From the NCBI RefSeq assembly GCF_021287135.1, contig NZ_JAJTBB010000079.1, positions 1 through 64,000 on the forward strand: 64,000 nucleotides of DNA, in the 5' to 3' direction. The position numbers were made by a program, and so were the translations under genes. The DNA is from Acidovorax sp. Its GTDB lineage: Bacteria > Pseudomonadota > Gammaproteobacteria > Burkholderiales > Burkholderiaceae_C. Of this stretch, positions 36,528-45,916 are shown piece after piece (position 1 is the first letter of the stretch; each line of letters opens with the position of its first letter). The notes under the pieces were generated by a model. That model did no database searches, was not told where the DNA came from, and was given only the letters and a program-made list of their open reading frames with translations.

Positions 36528-37580
36528 TCATTCGCGCGCCAGCTTCACCCCGACGCTCGCGCCACAGGCGTGGCAGAACCGGGCAAAGGCACTCTTGCGG
36601 GTGTTGCACTGGCCGCAATGGTCGAACAGGCCAATGCCGCAGTGGGGGCAAAAGTCGATGGATTCGTTCTTCAGGTCCACCGGCCGCTCGCATCCGGGGC
36701 ACACGTTCTTGGCCAGCCGCGCCAGGGCCACGTCGTAGCCCAGCTCCTTGCGGCGCTGCTGGTCGGGCAGCGCCTCGGCCTGCTTCTGGCGCTCCAGGTA
36801 GCGGTGGAGCGCCAGGATGGCGTAGCGGCCCACCAGCGCCGTCACGGCAAGGCCCACCACGTAGCGCACATAGCCGCCGTAGCTGGGCAGGTAGGGCACC
36901 AGCTCCACGAAGAAGGCAAACAGCGCGAAGAAGATGAAGCCCCACACGAAGGGCCAGTACGTGCCCTTGCGCTTCTTGGCAAACAGCCAGCCGGCCACCA
37001 CCAGCAGCGGCAGCGTGAGCGCCAGGCGGTACAGGAACACGCGCAGTTCGACCTTGCGCCGCTCGGCCGCCATCTTTTCGTAGCCCTGGGCCTCCATCTC
37101 GCTCAGGCGGGCCTGCGTGGCTGCAGCCGCCTGGCGGGCGTCCAGCGCGGCTTGCTGCTGCGCCTCCACGGCCTGCTGGGCGCGGCGCTCGGCCTGCTTG
37201 AGCTGGTCCAGCGCCTGGGTGCGCGCCAGCACTTCGGGGTCGTGCTCGGCGCGCTGCGTCACGCTGCGCGCGGCCAGCCAGTTGTTGAAGGTCTCGCGCT
37301 CGGCCTGGCTTTCGCTGCGGGCCTTGCTGCGCTGCAACTGGGCCTGCTCCAGCGCCGTTTGCGCGTCCTGCTCGGCCTGGCGCAAATCCTTGGCCTGGGC
37401 GCGCAGCTGGGTGGAGGCGGCCTTGTCCAGGAAGTCGTCCAGGCGCAGCGGCGTCTCCACCTTGGGCAGGTCGCCCACGATGGTGCCGCCGAGCCCGATC
37501 AGGAAGCTGGCAAACACCACCGCCACCAGCCACAGACCGCGGCGGAACCACTTTTCCGAAAGTCGCAGGGATTTGCTCAT
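36528..37580 (-). CDS. Membrane protein with coiled coil and C-terminal zinc ribbon
   Basis: A 350-residue protein. It has an N-terminal transmembrane segment (about 15-35), a long glutamine-, alanine- and arginine-rich coiled coil (about 50-180), three further hydrophobic segments (about 185-262) and a cytoplasmic double zinc ribbon (CPGC, CPHC, CGQC, CHAC, about 293-345). This is a recurring architecture in Burkholderiales but I know no function for it. The zinc ribbon suggests protein or nucleic-acid binding; the coiled coil probably spans the periplasm. Confidence 0.8.
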   Translation of the reverse strand: MSKSLRLSEKWFRRGLWLVAVVFASFLIGLGGTIVGDLPKVETPLRLDDFLDKAASTQLRAQAKDLRQAEQDAQTALEQAQLQRSKARSESQAERETFNNWLAARSVTQRAEHDPEVLARTQALDQLKQAERRAQQAVEAQQQAALDARQAAAATQARLSEMEAQGYEKMAAERRKVELRVFLYRLALTLPLLVVAGWLFAKKRKGTYWPFVWGFIFFALFAFFVELVPYLPSYGGYVRYVVGLAVTALVGRYAILALHRYLERQKQAEALPDQQRRKELGYDVALARLAKNVCPGCERPVDLKNESIDFCPHCGIGLFDHCGQCNTRKSAFARFCHACGASVGVKLARE

Positions 37581-37600
37581 GGCACCAGCCTTGCAGAAAT

Positions 37601-37648
37601 GCTATATTTTTGATAGCTTCCAGCGCTTATCCATCAAGCGCTAGAGGC
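37601..37648 (+). repeat. Dispersed palindromic repeat, copy R5
   Basis: GCTATATTTTTGATAGC, then AGCGCTTATCCATCAAGCGCT and ending AGAGGCC. It lies between two minus-strand genes but is oriented like the other five copies. Confidence 0.85.
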
Positions 37649-37656
37649 CATTTTGC

Positions 37657-38457
37657 TCAATTTTTTGGCACCACCACGGGGGCCGCCGCCAACTGCACGC
37701 GCTGCATCCACGCCAGCACGGAGTCCACGGTCACGGTCTCGATGCGGTCCGAAAAGCGCTTCTCGTTGGGATGGTCGTCAAACGCGATGTTGGCCGCGGT
37801 CACCCGCCCGCCCATGCGCGTGAGCGGCCCGAGCTTGAGCGGGGTCGGCTCGTACCCCTTGAACTGCAGCCACGCCTGGGCCTGCTCGCGCGTGCGCACG
37901 GTGGCGGGCTCCATGGCCAGGGCCAGGGTTTCCAGCGCCCACTGGTTGGACTGCTGGTACTTGCGCCCCCAGGCATAGCTGACCATGCTGTACGGCGCGT
38001 GCTGCAGCGCACGGGTGCGGTCCCTGTCCTGCAGCACGGCCAGCAGGCGCTGCTGCACCTCGGGCGCGGGCACGGCGTACACAGCCTCGTAGCGCCACAG
38101 GTCGTCCAGAAAGAACTCGCCCAGCCCCTGCCGGTACAGGGAACCCACGGCGGTGCCGCATTCGTTGAGCTTGTGCGCCACGCGCCACGGGCCCTCGGGC
38201 GTCTTGTAGGCCCAGCCGAAGTGCGAGTAGCGCAGGCCGTACTTGGAGAGGTCTTGCCCCGCGCGGGCCAGCGCCACCACTTGCGCGCCCGATTTCGCGT
38301 GCTCCGCATCCAGCGCCGCCGAGGTCTGCGCGGCCAACGCCATGCCGCGCTCGATGACCTGGGGCGTGGGCTTTTTCGCCTCGCACGATCGGCCCGCATG
38401 GGCTGGGGCCGATGCCAACGCTGCGGCGACCGCCAGCGTCGCAAACCCGCAGCCCAT
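37657..38457 (-). CDS. DUF2145-type secreted protein
   Basis: A 266-residue protein with a signal peptide ending APAHA and one cysteine just after it (GRSCEAKKPTP). The block AGQDLSKYGLRYSHFGWAYK and the later VSYAWGRKYQQSNQWALETLA match the DUF2145 family as I remember it. The fold is papain- or NlpC-like in overall pattern (Cys/His), but no catalytic claim can be made. The start at 38457 is chosen because the longer open frame translates the intergenic repeat upstream. Confidence 0.75.
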   Translation of the reverse strand: MGCGFATLAVAAALASAPAHAGRSCEAKKPTPQVIERGMALAAQTSAALDAEHAKSGAQVVALARAGQDLSKYGLRYSHFGWAYKTPEGPWRVAHKLNECGTAVGSLYRQGLGEFFLDDLWRYEAVYAVPAPEVQQRLLAVLQDRDRTRALQHAPYSMVSYAWGRKYQQSNQWALETLALAMEPATVRTREQAQAWLQFKGYEPTPLKLGPLTRMGGRVTAANIAFDDHPNEKRFSDRIETVTVDSVLAWMQRVQLAAAPVVVPKN

Positions 38458-38477
38458 CCAAGGGGCGCGAACCCAGT

Positions 38478-38581
38478 GAGGGATGCCAAGCAAGGGCTGC
38501 CCCGCAGCGAGGGCATCTTCGCCCTTGCCGCAGCGCGCAGCGCGTGGAGAAAAGGGGAAAGCCGCGCAGCGGCGCAAAGGG
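38478..38581 (-). repeat. Long intergenic repeat, copy 2 (inverted)
   Basis: Reverse-oriented counterpart of the repeat at 4068-4180. The shared block GCCCTCGCTGCGGGGC and the CCCTTGCTTGGC segment are almost unchanged. It separates the DUF2145 gene from the secreted-protein gene that precedes it on the minus strand, and it is open in the frame of the downstream gene. Confidence 0.75.
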
Positions 38582-38594
38582 TTGTATTGCATAT

Positions 38595-39059
38595 TTACAG
38601 ACGTTCGTTGTGCAGCAGCGCGCGGCCGATGGCGTTGGGGATGAAGGCAATCGCCTCGCCCGCCACGGACAGCACCACGCCCGTGCCGATCACACTGCAG
38701 GTCACGACCGTCCCCACGGCGTAGGCCGAAGCGCCCACCCCGCGGCCGACCACCTCCACGCTGGCCTGGGCGCCGTCGGACGCGCGCTCCAGCAGGTACA
38801 CCGTGCCCACGGCCGAGGCTTCGACGGCCTTGACCGTCAGCGCCGCGCCGCCCACCGACAGCGCCACCGGCACGGTCGCCACGGCACCAGCGGCGGCCCC
38901 CGCCACCGACGCCGCGCCCACCACCGAGGCCACGGGCAGCATGGACACCGCGGCCGAGGCCTCGCTCTGCGCCCGGGCAGGCAAGGCAGCCACGCCGCAC
39001 AGCAGGCCGGCGGCGAGCGCCAGACCCAGGATCCTGGGGATTTGGATGAGGTTCTTCAT
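38595..39059 (-). CDS. Secreted glycine/alanine/valine-rich protein
   Basis: A 154-residue protein with a signal peptide ending LPARAQ. The mature chain is almost only small and aliphatic residues (VGAASVAGAAAGAVATVPVAL) with one cysteine in VVTCSVIG, ending in AFIPNAIGRALLHNERL. It could be membrane-inserting. It lies upstream of the DUF2145 gene on the same strand, so the two may act together. No family with a known function. Confidence 0.7.
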   Translation of the reverse strand: MKNLIQIPRILGLALAAGLLCGVAALPARAQSEASAAVSMLPVASVVGAASVAGAAAGAVATVPVALSVGGAALTVKAVEASAVGTVYLLERASDGAQASVEVVGRGVGASAYAVGTVVTCSVIGTGVVLSVAGEAIAFIPNAIGRALLHNERL

Positions 39060-39165
39060 GGTTCACTCCTTTGGGTGGTGCCGCGCGCGGGGCACGGCAT
39101 CGTTCTCTTTTTTTCAAGGCAACCTGCGAGCATCCCCCATTCGCACGGGGCCGCAGACCGGAATC

Positions 39166-39663
39166 TCACAGGCTGTTGTTACCAGACGTAGCACCGGCGC
39201 TGGCCACGGCCTCGCGCCGCCCCTGCAGGCGGGCTTGCAACAGGTCGGCCTCGTGGCGGTCGCGCAGCATCTTGGCCAGCGTGAACGCGGTGGTGATCAG
39301 GTACAGCCAGCTCACGCCCAGAAAGGCCTTGTAGGTCACGTTGATCTCCATGCCCATCAGCCCCCAGCCCGTCAGGCCCATGGCCACGGCGAAGCCGCCC
39401 CACACCACCAGCTTCCACAGGGGCGTGTCGCCACCTCCGCGGCGCGCCGCACTTTCGCTGTCGCGCACGAACTTTGCCAGCACGAAGGCGGCCGAGAGGC
39501 AGAACACATAGCCCATCACCATGAACGCCTGCTCCAGCTGCGCACCCGGCAGCCAGGCCAAACCTGTGGCGCACAGAAACACGGCCATGCCGAACGAAAT
39601 CCAGACCTGCCATTGCCAGGCGCGGGTATCACGCTGCACGAGAAAGGGAGCGGGGTGGGACAT
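39166..39663 (-). CDS. YiaA/YiaB-type inner-membrane protein
   Basis: A 165-residue protein with two repeats of paired hydrophobic segments. WISFGMAVFLCATGLAWLP and WGGFAVAMGLTGWGLMGME each precede a second helix ending in AKFVRD or AKMLRD, the pattern of the YiaA/B two-helix domain. Function of the family is unknown. The ATG at 39663 removes a poorly conserved upstream extension. Confidence 0.82.
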   Translation of the reverse strand: MSHPAPFLVQRDTRAWQWQVWISFGMAVFLCATGLAWLPGAQLEQAFMVMGYVFCLSAAFVLAKFVRDSESAARRGGGDTPLWKLVVWGGFAVAMGLTGWGLMGMEINVTYKAFLGVSWLYLITTAFTLAKMLRDRHEADLLQARLQGRREAVASAGATSGNNSL

Positions 39664-39890
39664 GCCAGTGGGGGCCGCAAGGCCGTTGTTGAACACGGAG
39701 CGCATGGTGCCGGCCAGCCCGCCGCGGCAAGCCATCCGGCAGCACCAGTGGCTGCTGCCCGGCTCCTTGGTATCGTCGGGCGATACTTTTGAGCCGCCGG
39801 ACCTGCTGCGCGTTGGTGACACGCCGGTCCCCGGTTGTCTTTCACAATCCACCGCTTTCCCCCTTGCGTTTTGCCCGGAGACCGCCCGCC

Positions 39891-41078
39891 ATGAACCCGT
39901 CCAAACCCTTTGACCTCGTCGTCCACGGCGCCACCGGCTTCACCGGCCGGCTGGTGGTGGAATACCTGCTGCAGCGCTACCCCGCCGGCAGCGGCGTGCA
40001 CTGGGCCATGGGCGGGCGCAACGCCGACAAGCTGGCCGCCGTGCGCGACGAACTGGGCGCACCGGCAGACACCCCGCTGGTGGTGACCGACACCAGCAAC
40101 CCCGCCAGCCTGCAGGCGCTGATGGACGCCACCCGCCTGGTGCTCACCACCGTGGGCCCGTACCAGCTCTACGGCAACGAACTGGTGGCCGCCTGCGCCC
40201 AGAACGGCGTGGACTATGTGGACCTGTGCGGCGAACCCGCCTGGATGCGCCAGATGATCGACGCGCACGAAGCCGCGGCCCAGGCCAGCGGCGCGCGCAT
40301 CGTGTTCTCGTGCGGCTTCGACTCCATCCCCTTCGACCTGGGCGTGTTCCTGCTGCAAAAGGAGTTCCGCCACCGCTTCGGCCACCCTGCCCCGCGCGTG
40401 CGCGGCCGGGTGCGCAAGATGAAGGGCACCTTCTCCGGCGGCACCGCTGCCAGCCTGAAGGCCACCATGGCGGCCGCTGCCAGCCAGCCCGGCGTGCTGG
40501 ACCTGCTCAAGAACCCGTTCTCGCTCACGCCCGGCTTCGAGGGGCCGCGCCAGCCCTCGGGCAACAAGCCCATGGTGGACGAGGCGCTGGGCGATGGAAT
40601 CTGGGTGGCCCCGTTTGTCATGGCCGCCATCAACACGCGCAACGTGCACCGCTCCAACTTCTTGCTGCAGCACGCCTACGGCGCGGACTTCGTCTACGAC
40701 GAGATGCTGGTCACCGGCACCGGCGAAAAAGGCGAGGCGATGGCCAACGCCGTAGCGGGCGACAAATCCCTGGGCTCCGACAAGGGCCCCAAGCCCGGCG
40801 AAGGCCCCTCCCGCGCAGAGCGCGAAGCGGGTTTCTACGACGTGCTCTTTCTCGGCACGGACGCGGACGGCCACACGCTGCGCGTGGGCGTGAAGGGCGA
40901 CCGCGACCCTGGCTATGGCTCCACCTCCAAGATGATCACCGAGGCCGCCCTGTGCCTGCTGCAGGAAGCCACGGACACGCCCGGCGGCATCTGGACCACG
41001 GCGCCTGCGATGGGCGACCGCTTGATCGCGCGGCTGCAGGCGAATGCGGGCCTGGACTTCGCGGTGGAGACGCCGTGA
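39891..41078 (+). CDS. Saccharopine-dehydrogenase-like NAD(P)-binding enzyme
   Basis: A 395-residue protein of the saccharopine dehydrogenase / trans-acting enoyl reductase group. It begins with the Rossmann fingerprint VVHGATGFTGRLVVEYL and continues with GGRNADKLAAV, TTVGPYQLYGNELV and CGFDSIPFDLGVF, all typical. Related mycobacterial proteins reduce enoyl intermediates in lipid synthesis, but no lipid genes lie here. The product is probably a cytoplasmic oxidoreductase of unknown substrate. A terminator follows. Confidence 0.88.
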   Translation: MNPSKPFDLVVHGATGFTGRLVVEYLLQRYPAGSGVHWAMGGRNADKLAAVRDELGAPADTPLVVTDTSNPASLQALMDATRLVLTTVGPYQLYGNELVAACAQNGVDYVDLCGEPAWMRQMIDAHEAAAQASGARIVFSCGFDSIPFDLGVFLLQKEFRHRFGHPAPRVRGRVRKMKGTFSGGTAASLKATMAAAASQPGVLDLLKNPFSLTPGFEGPRQPSGNKPMVDEALGDGIWVAPFVMAAINTRNVHRSNFLLQHAYGADFVYDEMLVTGTGEKGEAMANAVAGDKSLGSDKGPKPGEGPSRAEREAGFYDVLFLGTDADGHTLRVGVKGDRDPGYGSTSKMITEAALCLLQEATDTPGGIWTTAPAMGDRLIARLQANAGLDFAVETP

Positions 41079-41183
41079 AGGCCCCGTAGCGCCGGCGGAC
41101 AGGATCGGCGGGTGTGAACGTCTGGCGCGTCATGGGCGCGCTGCAACGCACGGCGCCGCCCACCAGTCCGGCACCCGCCCCGC

Positions 41184-41210
41184 AGCGCGCCCCATGGCGC
41201 GCTCTTTTTT
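41184..41210 (+). terminator. Rho-independent terminator
   Basis: AGCGCGCC, loop CCAT, GGCGCGCT, then C and six T. It ends plus-strand transcription of the saccharopine-dehydrogenase-like gene just before the convergent end of the 14-gene operon. Confidence 0.88.
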
Positions 41211-41217
41211 GTCTCCC

Positions 41218-42201
41218 CTACTTCACACCGCCACCACCGCCCTGCAGCCCGCCCAGCACGCGTGCGGTCAGGGCCTGCAGTGAGCCGTCGTTCTGAAATC
41301 CCGCAGCCTCCGCGCGCGGCGTGCTCAGGGCCGGCAGGCGGCCGAACAGCGCTTCAACCCGCGCATCGGGCGCATACCGGATCCATTCGGCGGCATCGGC
41401 ATCCGCCGCACGGGCCATGGCCTGCACCACCGCCTCCACCGAAGAGTGCAAGACCGGGAGCTGCCAGCACCGGGCAGCCGGCAGGCCGTGCGCGGGCAGG
41501 CGCGCCGCGTGCAGCAGGTTGTCCAGACAGCACTCCAGCGACATCCACCACGCCGTGGCCTGCGGCGACACGGTGCAGGTGTACGCCTGCCGCGCATGCA
41601 GCGCATGGAAGATCTGGCTCATGAATGCGGAACCATGGCCCGTCTCCGCCGGAGGCCGCGCCACGACGCCGGGCAGCCGCAGGCTGCGGCCATCGATGTC
41701 ACCGCGCCGGGCGTAGTCGGCCACCAGCAGCTCCGCCATCCATTTGTGCGCCCCATAGCTGAGTGTGGGCTGCGGCCACTGGTCCTCATCGACAGGCTGG
41801 GTTCCGAGCGCGCCGTATACCGCCACGGAGCTGGCAAAGACCAGCCGCGGGACCGGCGCCCGGCCTGCGCGCACCGGGCGCGCCAGCCCCTCGCACAAAG
41901 CCACGGTATCCAGCAAATTCGCCTGCACACCCAGGACAGGCTCGCGCTCGGCCAACGATCCCGGGACACTGGCCAGGTGGAATACGCAGTCGGGCGGATG
42001 GTCTTCCAGCGCTTCGAACAAGGCGCGGTCGGCAAAGCTACCAACGTGCCAGTGCACGCCGGGTGCGCAAGCTGCACGGGGCCCGACGCGATCCACCAGC
42101 GTCAGGCGCAAGGGCGCGCCGGGCACCAGCGGGGCAGACTGCAACCGCTCGGCCAAGGCGGCACCAATGAATCCGCCGGCACCGGTGACGAGCACGTGCA
42201 T
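41218..42201 (-). CDS. NAD-dependent epimerase/dehydratase, DenD-like
   Basis: A 327-residue extended short-chain dehydrogenase, last gene of the 14-gene operon. It has the Rossmann start VLVTGAGGFIGAALAE, the FASSVAVYG strand and the catalytic YGAHK. The overall form resembles D-erythronate dehydrogenase DenD, but the operon suggests an aromatic-pathway intermediate. Its ATG overlaps the stop of the FAH-type gene by one base. Confidence 0.82.
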   Translation of the reverse strand: MHVLVTGAGGFIGAALAERLQSAPLVPGAPLRLTLVDRVGPRAACAPGVHWHVGSFADRALFEALEDHPPDCVFHLASVPGSLAEREPVLGVQANLLDTVALCEGLARPVRAGRAPVPRLVFASSVAVYGALGTQPVDEDQWPQPTLSYGAHKWMAELLVADYARRGDIDGRSLRLPGVVARPPAETGHGSAFMSQIFHALHARQAYTCTVSPQATAWWMSLECCLDNLLHAARLPAHGLPAARCWQLPVLHSSVEAVVQAMARAADADAAEWIRYAPDARVEALFGRLPALSTPRAEAAGFQNDGSLQALTARVLGGLQGGGGGVK

Positions 42202-43196
42202 CAGCGCACCCCCTGCCCTGCAGCCACCACACGCTGGTGCACCACCCCAAAAGGTCCATCACGGCCATCGGGCCAGCGCGCCTGCATGCGCACGGTGTCG
42301 CCGTAGCGCATGAAGGGCGTCTTGGCGGCGCCCTCGTCCAGGATTTCGATCACACGCCGCTCGGCCAGGCAGGCGGAGCCCGCATCGCGCGCCTGGTTGG
42401 ACACCGTGCCCGAACCGATGATGGTGCCCGCCGTGAGCCGCCGTGTGCGGGCGGCGTGGGCCATGAGCTGGCCAAAGCTGAAATTCATTTCGCCGCCATG
42501 GGGGTGGCCAAACCACTGGCCGTTGGAGTCCACATGCAACCGCAGATGCACCCGCCCGCCCTGCCAGGCATCGCCCAGCTCGTCGGGAGTCACCGCCAAG
42601 GGAGCAAAGCTGGTGGAGGGCTTGGCCTGCAGGAACCCGAAGCCGGTCTTCATTTCGTGGGGTCCCAGCGCACGCAGGCTCCAGTCATTGATCTGCACAA
42701 CCAGCCGCACGCAGCCCAACGCGGCCTCGGGCGTGACCCCCATGGGCACCGGGCCGCAGACCACGCCGAACTCGCCTTCGAAGTCGATGCCGTCGGCCTC
42801 GCTGGGCAGCGGCACGTCGTCCTGCGGGCCCAGAAAATCGTCGCTGGCGCCCTGGTACATGACCGGAATGGTGTCGAAGTGCGGGATGGGCGGCGTGTTG
42901 AACGCTCGCTCCATCAAGCGCCCGTGGTTGAGGAAGGCCGATGCATCCAGCCACTGCGGGCTGCGTGGCAACGGCGCGCTGCAGGCGGCGGGGTCGAACG
43001 CGAAGATACCGGTTGCCGTGCCTGCCTCCAGCGCCGCGGCGCGCTCGCGCAGGGCGGGCTCCACCGCGTCCCAGTTCTGCACAGCGGCCAGCAGGCTGGC
43101 CGCTAGGGGAGCGGCATCGACGGCCAGCAAGCCGTTGGAAGAAACCAGCACCAGGCGGCCGTCCAGGCTGCCGTCTTTCAAAGTTGCAAATCGCAT
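42201..43196 (-). CDS. Fumarylacetoacetate-hydrolase family enzyme
   Basis: A 331-residue FAH-fold hydrolase, of the longer two-domain type with an N-terminal SH3-like part (RFATLKDGSLDGRLVLV). The metal-binding region has the FEGEFGVV acidic pair and the later QINDWSLR aspartate, and GSGTVSNQ is the conserved oxyanion area. Such enzymes cleave C-C bonds in acylpyruvates or fumarylacetoacetate-like chains. In the operon it would act late, on a ring-cleavage product. Confidence 0.9.
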   Translation of the reverse strand: MRFATLKDGSLDGRLVLVSSNGLLAVDAAPLAASLLAAVQNWDAVEPALRERAAALEAGTATGIFAFDPAACSAPLPRSPQWLDASAFLNHGRLMERAFNTPPIPHFDTIPVMYQGASDDFLGPQDDVPLPSEADGIDFEGEFGVVCGPVPMGVTPEAALGCVRLVVQINDWSLRALGPHEMKTGFGFLQAKPSTSFAPLAVTPDELGDAWQGGRVHLRLHVDSNGQWFGHPHGGEMNFSFGQLMAHAARTRRLTAGTIIGSGTVSNQARDAGSACLAERRVIEILDEGAAKTPFMRYGDTVRMQARWPDGRDGPFGVVHQRVVAAGQGVR

Positions 43197-43207
43197 CGTC
43201 AGTCCGT

Positions 43208-44197
43208 TCAGGAAGAAGGTGTTTCAAGTCGCAGCCCCGCCGCCCGGATGACGCGGGCGTAGCGGTCTGTCTCTGCCGCCAGAAATGCGCCGAATTCGCG
43301 CGCACTCCGGGTGGGGGCTTCGGCACTGCCCAGCAAGGCCAGCTTCTCGCGCAGCTCGGGCAGGGCCAGGATGCGCACGCATTCGGCATGGAGCCGGCCC
43401 ACCGGGTCAGCAGGCATGGCCGAAGGCGCCAGCAGACCAAACCAGCCGGTGACCTGAAAGCCGGCCAGGCCCGGCGTTTCGGCCACCGTGGGCAGATCTG
43501 CGGGCAAGGCGGGCGAGCGCCGTGCGCCGGTCTGCGCCAGCAGGCGGACACGCCCGTCCTTGACCATCGGGGCCACGGCCAGGGCGCTGTTGAACATCAG
43601 GTTCACCTGCCCGGCCGCCAGATCGTTGAGGGCGGGCGCAGCGCCTTTGTAGGGGACGTGCAGCAGTTGCACCCCGGCCTGCTGCGCCAGCATCTCGCCG
43701 GCCAGGTGCAGCACGTTGCCGATCCCGGCCGATGCGTAGCTGACCTGCCCGGGCTGCCGCCGTGCCAGGGCAATCAGCTCAGCCAAGCTGCGCACTGGCA
43801 GGGCCGCAGGCACCGCAACGACCATCGGCCCGGGGCTGGCCACCAGGGCCACGGGGGCAAAGTCGCGCTGGCTGTCATACGGCAGCCGGGGGTAGAGGCT
43901 GGCATTGATGGCGTGGGCGGCACTGACCCACAGCAGGGAGTGCCCATCGGTGCTGCGGGCCACCGCCTCCGAGGCAATGATGCCGTTGGCCCCGGCGCGC
44001 GACTCCACCACCACGGGGCTGCCCAGGGCCTGGCCCAGCTTGTCGGCCAGCAGGCGGGCCACCAGGTCGGAGCTGCCTCCCGCCGCGAACGGCAGCACGA
44101 TGCGCAGCGGGCGCGTGGGCCAGGGGGCCGCCCAGGTGCTCAGGGGCAGTGCCAAGGCACTCGCCACCAGGGCTCTGCGGTTCAGCATGCGGTGCAT
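43208..44197 (-). CDS. Bug/TctC-family solute-binding protein (receptor 3)
   Basis: A 329-residue periplasmic receptor. The ATG at 44197 has a GGGAG site. Signal peptide (LSTWAAP), then IVLPFAAGGSSDLVAR and VPYKGAAPALND. One of three receptors in the same operon, separated by 4 bp from the SDR gene and 11 bp from the FAH gene. Confidence 0.92.
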   Translation of the reverse strand: MHRMLNRRALVASALALPLSTWAAPWPTRPLRIVLPFAAGGSSDLVARLLADKLGQALGSPVVVESRAGANGIIASEAVARSTDGHSLLWVSAAHAINASLYPRLPYDSQRDFAPVALVASPGPMVVAVPAALPVRSLAELIALARRQPGQVSYASAGIGNVLHLAGEMLAQQAGVQLLHVPYKGAAPALNDLAAGQVNLMFNSALAVAPMVKDGRVRLLAQTGARRSPALPADLPTVAETPGLAGFQVTGWFGLLAPSAMPADPVGRLHAECVRILALPELREKLALLGSAEAPTRSAREFGAFLAAETDRYARVIRAAGLRLETPSS

Positions 44198-44201
44198 GGT
44201 T

Positions 44202-44948
44202 TCAACTCCCGTCGCTGATGGTGGTGCCGCCGTCAACCACCAGGTTGTGTCCTGTCACAAAGGCCCCGGCGGGGCTGGCCAGCATCGCAACCACACCGGC
44301 CACTTCCTCGGGTTCTCCGGCACGCCGCAGTGGCGTGGCCTGGATGCGCCGCGCCATGAATGCGTCGTCGGCCATGAGCCGCTCGGCCAGCGGTGTGCGG
44401 ATCAGGCCGGGCGACACGGCATTGACCCGCACGCCTGCAGGCCCCCATTCCACGGCCAGATTGCGCGCCAACTGGGCGAGCGCAGCCTTGGTCAGCCCGT
44501 ACAGGCCAATCGACCGGTTGCCGCGCAGGCCCGCGATGCTGGCAATGAGCACCGCGCTGCCGCCACCCCGCGCCGCCATGCCGGGCAGCACCAAGGCACA
44601 CAGCCGTGCAGCGGCGCGCAGGTTGATGTCAAACACCTGCTGCCAGTCGGCATCGCTGGCATCGGCCAGCGGGCCGGCCGGCCCCTGGATACCTGCGTTG
44701 CAGACCAGGATGTCCAGCGACCCGGCGCGCTCCACCAGCGCCACGATCTCAGCGGGCACCGCCATGTCGGCAGCGACACCGATGGCGTTGGGCAACGCGG
44801 CCGCCACCTGCTCACAAGCGAGCGAATCGCGGTCGGAGACCACCACCCGGGCGCCCTGGTCCGCCAGGGTGCGCGCAATCGCAAGGCCCAGGCCCTGGGT
44901 GGCGCCAGTGACCAGGGCGGTGCGGCCACGCAGGTCAAAGAGGCTCAT
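44202..44948 (-). CDS. Short-chain dehydrogenase/reductase
   Basis: A 248-residue classical SDR with the cofactor motif TGATQGLG, NAG, the IASIAG serine and the catalytic YGLTK. The aspartate after the second strand (VVSDRD) favours NAD over NADP. It overlaps receptor 4 by 4 bp (ATGA). In an aromatic pathway it may oxidise a dihydrodiol or alcohol intermediate. Confidence 0.93.
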   Translation of the reverse strand: MSLFDLRGRTALVTGATQGLGLAIARTLADQGARVVVSDRDSLACEQVAAALPNAIGVAADMAVPAEIVALVERAGSLDILVCNAGIQGPAGPLADASDADWQQVFDINLRAAARLCALVLPGMAARGGGSAVLIASIAGLRGNRSIGLYGLTKAALAQLARNLAVEWGPAGVRVNAVSPGLIRTPLAERLMADDAFMARRIQATPLRRAGEPEEVAGVVAMLASPAGAFVTGHNLVVDGGTTISDGS

Positions 44949-45916
44949 TCGACCTTGATCCCTGCCTGACGAATGGCCCGGCCCCACCGTTGCGATTCGC
45001 TCTGGATGAACTCGCCGAATGCGGTGGGCGCGAGGGGCGCAGCCTCCAGGCCCAGCGGGCGGTAGCGGCCCAGGACCTCGGGCGACTCCAGTGCCGCCAC
45101 GACGGCCCGGTGCAGCAACTCCACCACAGGGGCCGGCGTGCCCGCGCGCACCATCACACCGTTCCAGCCCGGGATATCCAGGCCTGCGTACCCCGCTTCG
45201 GTCAGCGTGGGCACCTGGGGCAGCACTTGCAGGCGCTGCTCGCTGCCCACGCTGACCAGCGCGCGCAGCTTGCCTTCGCGCACGAACGGCAGGCTCGATG
45301 CCACCACATCGCACATGAAGTCCAGGCGCCCGGCCATCAGGTCCTGCAACGCGGGCGCTGCGCCTTGGTACGGCACATGGGTCATGCGCGAGCGTGTCTG
45401 GATGCGCAACTGCTCAGTCCACACATGGGGCTGGCTGCCCTGCCCGTAAGAGCCGTAGTTGAGCCCGTCGCCTGCAGCGGCCGCCCGCAACAGGTCGGCC
45501 AGCGTCTGAAAGGGACTGCCCGCTGGCACGACCACCACCAGCGGCGACTTGAACAAGCGCGTGAGGGGCGCAAAGTCCTTGAGGGGGCTGAAGCTCAGCT
45601 TGGCGTAGAGCGCCGGGTACATGGCCAGCGGGCCGATGTCTGCGTACAGCAGGGTGTGGCCATCGGCGGGCTGCTGCTTGACGTACTGTGCCGCCAGCTG
45701 CGCCGCACCGCCGGGCTTGTTTTCCACGACCACGGCCTGCTGCATGCGCTCTCCCAGCTTCTGCACCAGCAAGCGCGACATCGCGTCGCCAAAACCCCCG
45801 GCCGGGTAAGGCACCACCCAGCTCAGGGGCCGCGCGGGATACGGAGCCTGCGCCCACGCCCAGGGCGTCAGCGCGGTGGACGCTGCAGCGCCCAGCCATT
45901 GACGGCGCGTGCTCAT
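44945..45916 (-). CDS. Bug/TctC-family solute-binding protein (receptor 4)
   Basis: A 323-residue periplasmic receptor with a twin-arginine-like start (MSTRRQWLGAAAS) and the blocks WVVPYPAGGFGDAMSR, VVVENKPGGAAQ and VPYQGAAPALQD. The RRQWL start could direct Tat export. It overlaps both neighbours by 4 bp, indicating tight co-translation. Confidence 0.92.
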   Translation of the reverse strand: MSTRRQWLGAAASTALTPWAWAQAPYPARPLSWVVPYPAGGFGDAMSRLLVQKLGERMQQAVVVENKPGGAAQLAAQYVKQQPADGHTLLYADIGPLAMYPALYAKLSFSPLKDFAPLTRLFKSPLVVVVPAGSPFQTLADLLRAAAAGDGLNYGSYGQGSQPHVWTEQLRIQTRSRMTHVPYQGAAPALQDLMAGRLDFMCDVVASSLPFVREGKLRALVSVGSEQRLQVLPQVPTLTEAGYAGLDIPGWNGVMVRAGTPAPVVELLHRAVVAALESPEVLGRYRPLGLEAAPLAPTAFGEFIQSESQRWGRAIRQAGIKVE